Shown here piece by piece: positions 6,403-10,571 of a DNA stretch of 10,571 bases. The position numbers and the translations under genes are program-made. The stretch is from the NCBI GenBank assembly GCA_002887195.1, contig PJAB01002086.1:1-10571 (forward strand), in the 5' to 3' direction. Within the stretch, counting starts at the first letter, position 1. Each line of letters begins with the position of its first letter. The notes under the pieces were generated by a model. The model was not told where the DNA came from, made no database searches, and was given only the letters and a program-made list of their open reading frames with translations. Source of the DNA: Chrysochromulina parva. Taxonomy: Eukaryota; Haptophyta; Prymnesiales; Chrysochromulinaceae.

Positions 6403-9400
6403 ATGCCTCCATCTACACCGCTTTCGAAATGGGATCCGACGGGGGCCACCACGCCGCAGCCGTACTTCCCGGACACGCCGAGTGCTGGCCACTCTCCAAG
6501 GTGGGCACTGACCAAGAAGAGGTTCTCGTTCGGAAGCAAAAAGTGGAACACCGTGGAGAGCGGAAATGGCACCCCTGTCGAGTCATCGAAGGACCAAGAA
6601 GACAGGGAGGCAGCTGCGACCCGTGCCAATGCTTCCGACGTCTCACTCGAAGCGCCCATGCCAAACCCCAAACAGCCAAATCCAATGGATGCGCCCGAAG
6701 AGCGGCTGCCGAGAGGCGAGGGCAGCCCTACCAACAGCCCGCCAATGCATGAGATTGCAGCAAAAGTGCACGCTGATGCCGATGCGCGAGCGGCGAGGGC
6801 CGCCGTACGTTCGAGTACACCACAGAGTGCCGCCGCAGCGCGGGCAAGAGCCAGCCCAAAGGTGAAGAGGGCCGAGGCTGAAGAGGGCGAAGCATACGAG
6901 CTCGAGGTGCCGCCAAACGCGAAGCCGGGCAGCAAGCTCAAGTTCTTGATCCCGGGCACGGCGGAGGCAGTGGTGATCGTGGTGCCCGAGGGAGCGGAGC
7001 CAGGGCGCATCATTTCGTTTTCAATGCCCGGGAACAAGGACGAGGTGGTACGGGCCGAGCTGCTCGATGAGGAAGAGACCGAAGAGGAGACGTACGAGCT
7101 CGAGGTGCCGCCAAACGCGAAGCCGGGCAGCAAGCTCAAGTTCTTGATTCCGGGCACGGCGGAGACAGTGGTGATCATGATGCCCGAGGGCGCGGAGCCA
7201 GGGCGCATCATTTCGTTTTCAATGCCCAGGAACAAGGATGAGGTTGTTCAGGCGCAGCTCCTCGAGCAGACACAGGCAGCAACAGTGATCCAGACGCGCG
7301 TGCGAGGCAAGCACGCGCGGCGGGCGGCGCGCACCAAGATCGAGGCTCGGTCCATCGAGCTAGCGGCAGCGTCGCCCGAGAAAGAGAAGGACGTGCCGAA
7401 GTCCGAGGCGTTGGCGCACGCGGTGGAGGCCGAGGTGGCACTGAAGACGGCACCATCAACAATGCCAGCATCGTCAGCCAGGGCGGCGGCCGAGGCGAAA
7501 AAGGCCGAGCTGGGCGCAGCGGCGACGCGGGCGGCGGACTGGGCAGCGGCCGCCAAGGCGGTGGCCGACAAGGCGGCGGCGACCACATCCCCAGTGGCAC
7601 GCCCCACAACCCCCGTGGCACGCCCCACAACCCCCGTAGAGATACACCAGGAGCGCCTGGCGGAGATCGCCGCCAAGAAGGCACGCGATCGCACCGCGGA
7701 GGACGAGCGCGAGGCGAAGCATGCCTTTTTACTTGAGAGTGAGCTTGAGACGAAGCTGGCCGCCGATCTCGACGAGCTCACCAATCGTGAGCAGGCAGCG
7801 CAGCACGCGCTCGCTGAGACCGAGGCGACCGAGGCGGCGGTGGCCTCGGCGCTTGGGAAAGTGCGGCTGTCGAAGGCGGAGATTGCGTTGTTCGACGAGA
7901 AGGCGCTCTCGCTCCAGCAGGTCAGTGCGCTGTTCGCCGCGTACCAGAAGCAGTGCAACAGCTGCTATGGTGCCCTTGAGGCCGCCGAAGACAATGCCAA
8001 GGTCCTTCTCGCGGTCCAGAATTCGACCAAGGCTCGCCTCGCTGAGGAGCTCGCGGAGAGCGAGGCGAAGCTGGCCAAGCAGTCGACCAAGACGAGGATG
8101 AAGAAGACGGAGCTCGAGGCGCTCGCGGACATGTGCACGGTGGCCGAGGAGCGCCCCTCAGAGGTGCTGCTTCACGCGACGTGCGAGGCGGCCACGCAGG
8201 AGATGAAGCTTCAGATGGCGACCCTGGCGACGCAGCTTCGTGTCGACGAGCACGCGCGGCAGCAGGAGAGTGTATCTGAGATGGCGCGGGTGCTCTCCGG
8301 GCAGCAGAAACGCGCGGAGGCGACGCAGCTCATTGTCCAGCTCATCAATTCGAAGCTCGACAAGGACGCGGAGCACATCGGTCGTCTGCACGAGCAGATC
8401 GAAGCACTCGAGCTTGCGGAGACGCACGCTGCCCTACACGCCACTCTCGTGAACGCGGGCTTCGCTACGGACGTACTGGCGGCGACGGAGCTCAAGGCGG
8501 TTCAGGAGCGCGCGCTCACGCGCGCGGCGCCGCCAAAGCTCGGCACGCCCGGGGTGGCGCCGGAGGAGACGAACCTCAACGCAGCCTTCCAGCTTGCGCC
8601 GGAGGCGGAAGGAGGCCAGCCGACGCGCGAGGCTCTGCTCGCGGAGATGGGGTTGGTCGTGGGCGCCCAGTGCGGCGCGACAGCCAGATGCCTCCGGGAC
8701 TTGGAGCAGTGGCAGGCGCAGTTCCAGGCGGATGCCGAGGTGGCGAGCGCGCAGCGCAAGAATCAGCTCATCGCCGCGAGTGCTGAGAAGACGGCGCTCG
8801 AGGTGAGCAAGGCCGAGCGCGAGGCCTACGTGGCCAAGAAAGAGGCGCAGCTTAAGGTCGAGCGCGCGGAGGCGAGCGCGACGGCAAAGGTGATCCACGT
8901 CATGCACGGGTGTATCCGCATGCTCGAGGAGGAGATTGCAGCTTGCAACGCCTACCAGTCCAAGTGCCAGAGCGCTTCCGACGCTGCGAAGGCTGAAAAG
9001 GCGAGCGCGGTCGGGGTGCTCGAGGGGCTGCAGCTGAAGCACAAGGGCTATCAGCGCCAGGGGCATGCGGTGCTTGAATCGGAAGTGAAGGTCCAGGAGC
9101 AGTACACGAAGTACGCCCGGGGCCTGAGCGCGCAGCTCGAGGTCCTGCGGGTCGAGATCGCAAGTCACCCGCTCTCATCCGAGTTCGAGTGGAAGGGGGA
9201 GGGCACCGCGCCCAGCAAGACAGGAGCGCAGCTGCTCGCACAACACAAAGTGGAGTCGACGAGATGGCTGGCCGAGCTCCAAGCGCGGCGTGGCCTGGTG
9301 GCCTCAAAGCTCGACGAGCTGCGGAGCCGCCTGAGCGACGCCGAGAAGCACGCCGCGCAAGAGTCGAAAAGCCTCGCCGAGTTGCGCGCGCAGCAGGTTA

Positions 9401-9933
9401 CTGTCCTCTACGATCTGGAGCAGTACGCAGAGCAGCTCGAGGCCAAATCACCGCGCGCCGCAGCCATCACCTCGCCGCGCCGCTCACCTCGCCGTGCCAT
9501 AGTGGCCACAATGGCCTTCCCATCTGCCAAGAAGCCGTCGAGTGTGGGCTCTATCTTTGTCGGAAGAGCTCAGATTGCCCCGAGCGATTCTGAACTGCTG
9601 GAGGCCACGCCCAAGCCGGTAGAGCAGCACGTTTCGCCGTATAGCGCGCAGGAGAGATTCCTCCGAGCCAAGGAGCAGAAGATCTTGGCCGAGGAGGAAA
9701 ACCCGGATTACAATCCCGACCTGGCCCCCACTCCGCCCCCCGGGACTCCCGCGCGGGAACTCTCATTCCCCAAGTACACGTCCCCGCGGGGTGATGCCCC
9801 CACGCCGCCGGCCAACAAAGCCCCTTCCCCCCCTCCTCGAGGAGTCGGCTCCCCGGCCTCGGTGGCAACCGCCACAGGGCGCAAGTTGGACTCTCCAATG
9901 AAGTCCCCACGGGGCAACCTGGGTACCTCATGA
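6403..9933 (+). CDS. Large coiled-coil protein with duplicated VPP-type beta repeats and IQ motif, 1176 aa
   Basis: Residues 1-45 are SP/TP-rich. Two near-identical repeats begin at Tyr165 and Tyr231, 66 residues apart. Each reads YELEVPPNAKPGSKLKF, then VPEGAEPGRIISFSMP or MPEGAEPGRIISFSMP. This resembles the short beta-rich 'VPPGxxPG' repeat common in algal proteins. Residues 296-306 (IQTRVRGKHAR) fit the IQxxxRGxxxR calmodulin-binding motif exactly. An Ala-rich linker (about 307-411) contains a doubled VARPTTP. Coiled-coil blocks cover about 412-686 and 763-1020, split by a Pro/Gly-containing linker. The tail (1021-1176) is Pro/Ser/Arg-rich, with CDK-type sites at S1024, S1028, T1115 and S1164. 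No enzyme motif or membrane segment is seen, so it is probably a cytoskeletal or scaffold protein that binds calmodulin. The frame is open upstream to 5752, but that part is antisense to the p31comet-like gene. ATG 6403 (context gcaaaATG) is preferred; ATG 6349 is the alternative. I cannot name an orthologue. Confidence 0.85.
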   Translation: MPPSTPLSKWDPTGATTPQPYFPDTPSAGHSPRWALTKKRFSFGSKKWNTVESGNGTPVESSKDQEDREAAATRANASDVSLEAPMPNPKQPNPMDAPEERLPRGEGSPTNSPPMHEIAAKVHADADARAARAAVRSSTPQSAAAARARASPKVKRAEAEEGEAYELEVPPNAKPGSKLKFLIPGTAEAVVIVVPEGAEPGRIISFSMPGNKDEVVRAELLDEEETEEETYELEVPPNAKPGSKLKFLIPGTAETVVIMMPEGAEPGRIISFSMPRNKDEVVQAQLLEQTQAATVIQTRVRGKHARRAARTKIEARSIELAAASPEKEKDVPKSEALAHAVEAEVALKTAPSTMPASSARAAAEAKKAELGAAATRAADWAAAAKAVADKAAATTSPVARPTTPVARPTTPVEIHQERLAEIAAKKARDRTAEDEREAKHAFLLESELETKLAADLDELTNREQAAQHALAETEATEAAVASALGKVRLSKAEIALFDEKALSLQQVSALFAAYQKQCNSCYGALEAAEDNAKVLLAVQNSTKARLAEELAESEAKLAKQSTKTRMKKTELEALADMCTVAEERPSEVLLHATCEAATQEMKLQMATLATQLRVDEHARQQESVSEMARVLSGQQKRAEATQLIVQLINSKLDKDAEHIGRLHEQIEALELAETHAALHATLVNAGFATDVLAATELKAVQERALTRAAPPKLGTPGVAPEETNLNAAFQLAPEAEGGQPTREALLAEMGLVVGAQCGATARCLRDLEQWQAQFQADAEVASAQRKNQLIAASAEKTALEVSKAEREAYVAKKEAQLKVERAEASATAKVIHVMHGCIRMLEEEIAACNAYQSKCQSASDAAKAEKASAVGVLEGLQLKHKGYQRQGHAVLESEVKVQEQYTKYARGLSAQLEVLRVEIASHPLSSEFEWKGEGTAPSKTGAQLLAQHKVESTRWLAELQARRGLVASKLDELRSRLSDAEKHAAQESKSLAELRAQQVTVLYDLEQYAEQLEAKSPRAAAITSPRRSPRRAIVATMAFPSAKKPSSVGSIFVGRAQIAPSDSELLEATPKPVEQHVSPYSAQERFLRAKEQKILAEEENPDYNPDLAPTPPPGTPARELSFPKYTSPRGDAPTPPANKAPSPPPRGVGSPASVATATGRKLDSPMKSPRGNLGTS
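6895..7260 (+). repeat. 198-bp in-frame duplication encoding the two VPP-type repeats
   Basis: Copy 1 starts at 6895 and copy 2 at 7093. Over the first 144 bases of each copy only six differ; the first 54 are identical. Similarity fades after about codon 50. Four of the six changes alter the residue (Ala to Thr, Val to Met twice, Gly to Arg), and all four are G in copy 1 against A in copy 2. Confidence 0.9.
7594..7635 (+). repeat. 21-bp tandem repeat, two copies, in the coiled-coil gene
   Basis: Two identical 21-bp units (gtggcacgccccacaacccc plus one C) lie at 7594-7614 and 7615-7635. They encode VARPTTP twice, in the linker just before the coiled coil. This gives two Thr-Pro sites and a local expansion that could vary in copy number. 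Confidence 0.9.
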
Positions 9934-9943
9934 TCCCATTCTG

Positions 9944-9984
9944 AGATGTTCCCCGCCGGTTGGGTTTGGGAAGGGGAAACATCT
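9944..9984 (+). other. Possible 3' UTR hairpin after the coiled-coil gene
   Basis: The left arm agatgttcccc (9944-9954) pairs with the right arm ggggaaacatct (9973-9984). There is a single bulged A and an 18-nt loop. It starts 11 nt after the stop codon, so it would lie at the start of the 3' UTR. Its role is unknown: mRNA stability or 3'-end formation are options, as is chance. Confidence 0.45.
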
Positions 9985-10314
9985 TGCGGGCTGTGGGGCT
10001 GTGTGGGGCCAGGGCAGGCCTGTTCGGTCGGGCGAGCTGCCCGAGCCGCCTTACACACACCATAGGTTTCATCGGGCTGTAAACACTCAGCGAGGTCGGC
10101 TGTGCGTCCTCCAGCTCTTGTGTTTGATTCGTACTTTCATCTTTGATTCTGGGTCCCGCCCGCCGGAGTGCGCCCGCGGTGTCATTTCGACCCGGGAGGG
10201 AGCCGGCGTACACAACACCGAACACATCGCATTATCCCGTACTTATGCCGGAACACAAACAAGTGCGAACGAAGTCGAGTGGCACATTGTACAGAATGAT
10301 GCCCAGATTGGGAC

Positions 10315-10339
10315 TCGCATCTGACTCGCAGAGATGCGA
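10315..10339. other. Perfect 8-bp stem-loop in the ABC transporter 3' flank
   Basis: The arms tcgcatct (10315-10322) and agatgcga (10332-10339) are exact reverse complements with a 9-nt loop. The site lies 82 nt beyond the ABC stop codon and would be in its 3' UTR. The octamer gactcgca also occurs twice here, at 10312-10319 and 10323-10330. Confidence 0.4.
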
Positions 10340-10421
10340 AGACCGAAGTCCACATGATGGTGCACAATCATGCGCTCCGCGCATTCTCAGGCATACCAGA
10401 CCTCCATTCACAGACGCTCTC

Positions 10422-10571
10422 TCATGCGGATGAGCCACCCTGCGAATGAAGGACGAGCGACCGGTAGATGCCGCCCTTGCGCTCGAGCAGCGCCTCGTGC
10501 GGCCCCTCCTCCACCACCCGGCCGCCCGAGAAGACGGCGATCTTGTCCGCGTTGCGGATCGTCGACAGCCG
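10422..10571 (-). CDS. ABC transporter, ABCB (MDR/TAP) type, C-terminal 49 residues
   Basis: The minus strand, read in from the window edge, encodes [17 protein letters not shown], then [20 protein letters not shown], and ends [12 protein letters not shown] before TGA. This is the end of the nucleotide-binding domain of ABC exporters. RLSTI directly follows the H-loop His (normally HRLST), which must lie just outside the window. The next part is the D-K-I-x-V-x-x-x-G-x-V-x-E-x-G-x-H-E-x-L strand and helix, followed by the usual Y-x-x-L. The pattern is typical of ABCB half or full transporters (MDR, TAP and ATM types) that export hydrophobic compounds or peptides by ATP hydrolysis. Substrate and membrane location cannot be told from this fragment. 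It converges on the coiled-coil gene. The short Ser/Gly tail suggests a natural end, not a truncation. Confidence 0.92.
   Translation of the reverse strand, partial: RLSTIRNADKIAVFSGGRVVEEGPHEALLERKGGIYRSLVLHSQGGSSA

Larger units (their letters stand above)
9934..10421. other. Convergent intergenic region between coiled-coil and ABC transporter genes
   Basis: This 488-bp stretch must contain the 3' UTRs of two converging genes. Apart from the two hairpins listed separately and a small tcgggc/gcccga stem at 10028-10044, I see no gene, tRNA, tandem repeat or clear polyadenylation signal. Short open frames across it look random in composition. Confidence 0.6.

Noticed and set aside
7006..7227. 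RIISFSMP in both VPP repeats as a Mad2-interacting motif
   Set aside because: It is one residue short of the K/R-hydrophobic-hydrophobic-x-hydrophobic-x3-4-P pattern and lies in a beta repeat found in unrelated proteins.
7248..9168. Long minus-strand ORFs opposite the coiled-coil gene (7248-7958 and 8434-9168)
   Set aside because: Ser/Ala- and Leu/Arg-rich mirrors of Glu/Ala/Lys codons; the plus-strand frame has clear domains.
10001..10433. Short ORFs in the last intergenic region
   Set aside because: No homology-like features, random composition, and overlapping in several frames on both strands.

Overview
The window looks like nuclear DNA of a GC-rich, intron-poor unicellular eukaryote, most likely a marine alga; a haptophyte is my best guess, from general gene style only. 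The case for a eukaryote is a p31comet (MAD2L1BP)-like spindle-checkpoint gene, an IQ motif and long coiled coil in a large protein with many proline-directed sites, a secretory protein with N-glycosylation sequons, a non-LTR reverse transcriptase relic, and start sites without Shine-Dalgarno context. All recognisable genes read as single uninterrupted frames.

Layout, left to right. Bases 1-284 hold a broken reverse transcriptase fragment (motifs A and B, no motif C) that ends in TGA TGA. Bases 285-828 hold two protein-like but unrecognised open stretches, possibly decayed. Then come three plus-strand genes: a secreted transglutaminase-like protein (1073-2398), a small alpha/beta hydrolase (2610-3383) and an orphan Ala-rich protein (3507-4886) that ends inside a 3 x 36-bp tandem repeat. 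Bases 4887-5358 are non-coding, with several short direct repeats.

The most interesting part is a divergent pair. A p31comet-like gene (5359-6297, minus) and a 1176-residue coiled-coil protein (6403-9933, plus) share a 105-bp spacer that carries three dyad-symmetric motifs. The coiled-coil protein has, in order, an SP/TP-rich head, two nearly identical beta-type repeats, an IQ calmodulin-binding motif, an Ala-rich linker, two long coiled-coil blocks, and a tail with four full CDK consensus sites. p31comet works with the AAA+ ATPase TRIP13/Pch2 to remodel the HORMA protein Mad2. A co-regulated, CDK-phosphorylatable coiled-coil partner is an attractive hypothesis, but it rests only on position and motif content.

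Bases 9934-10421 are a convergent intergenic region with two hairpin-forming sequences. The window ends in the last 49 codons of an ABCB-type ABC transporter on the minus strand (10422-10571). No operon, CRISPR array, tRNA or rRNA was found. The neighbouring genes do not form an obvious pathway apart from the speculative divergent pair.
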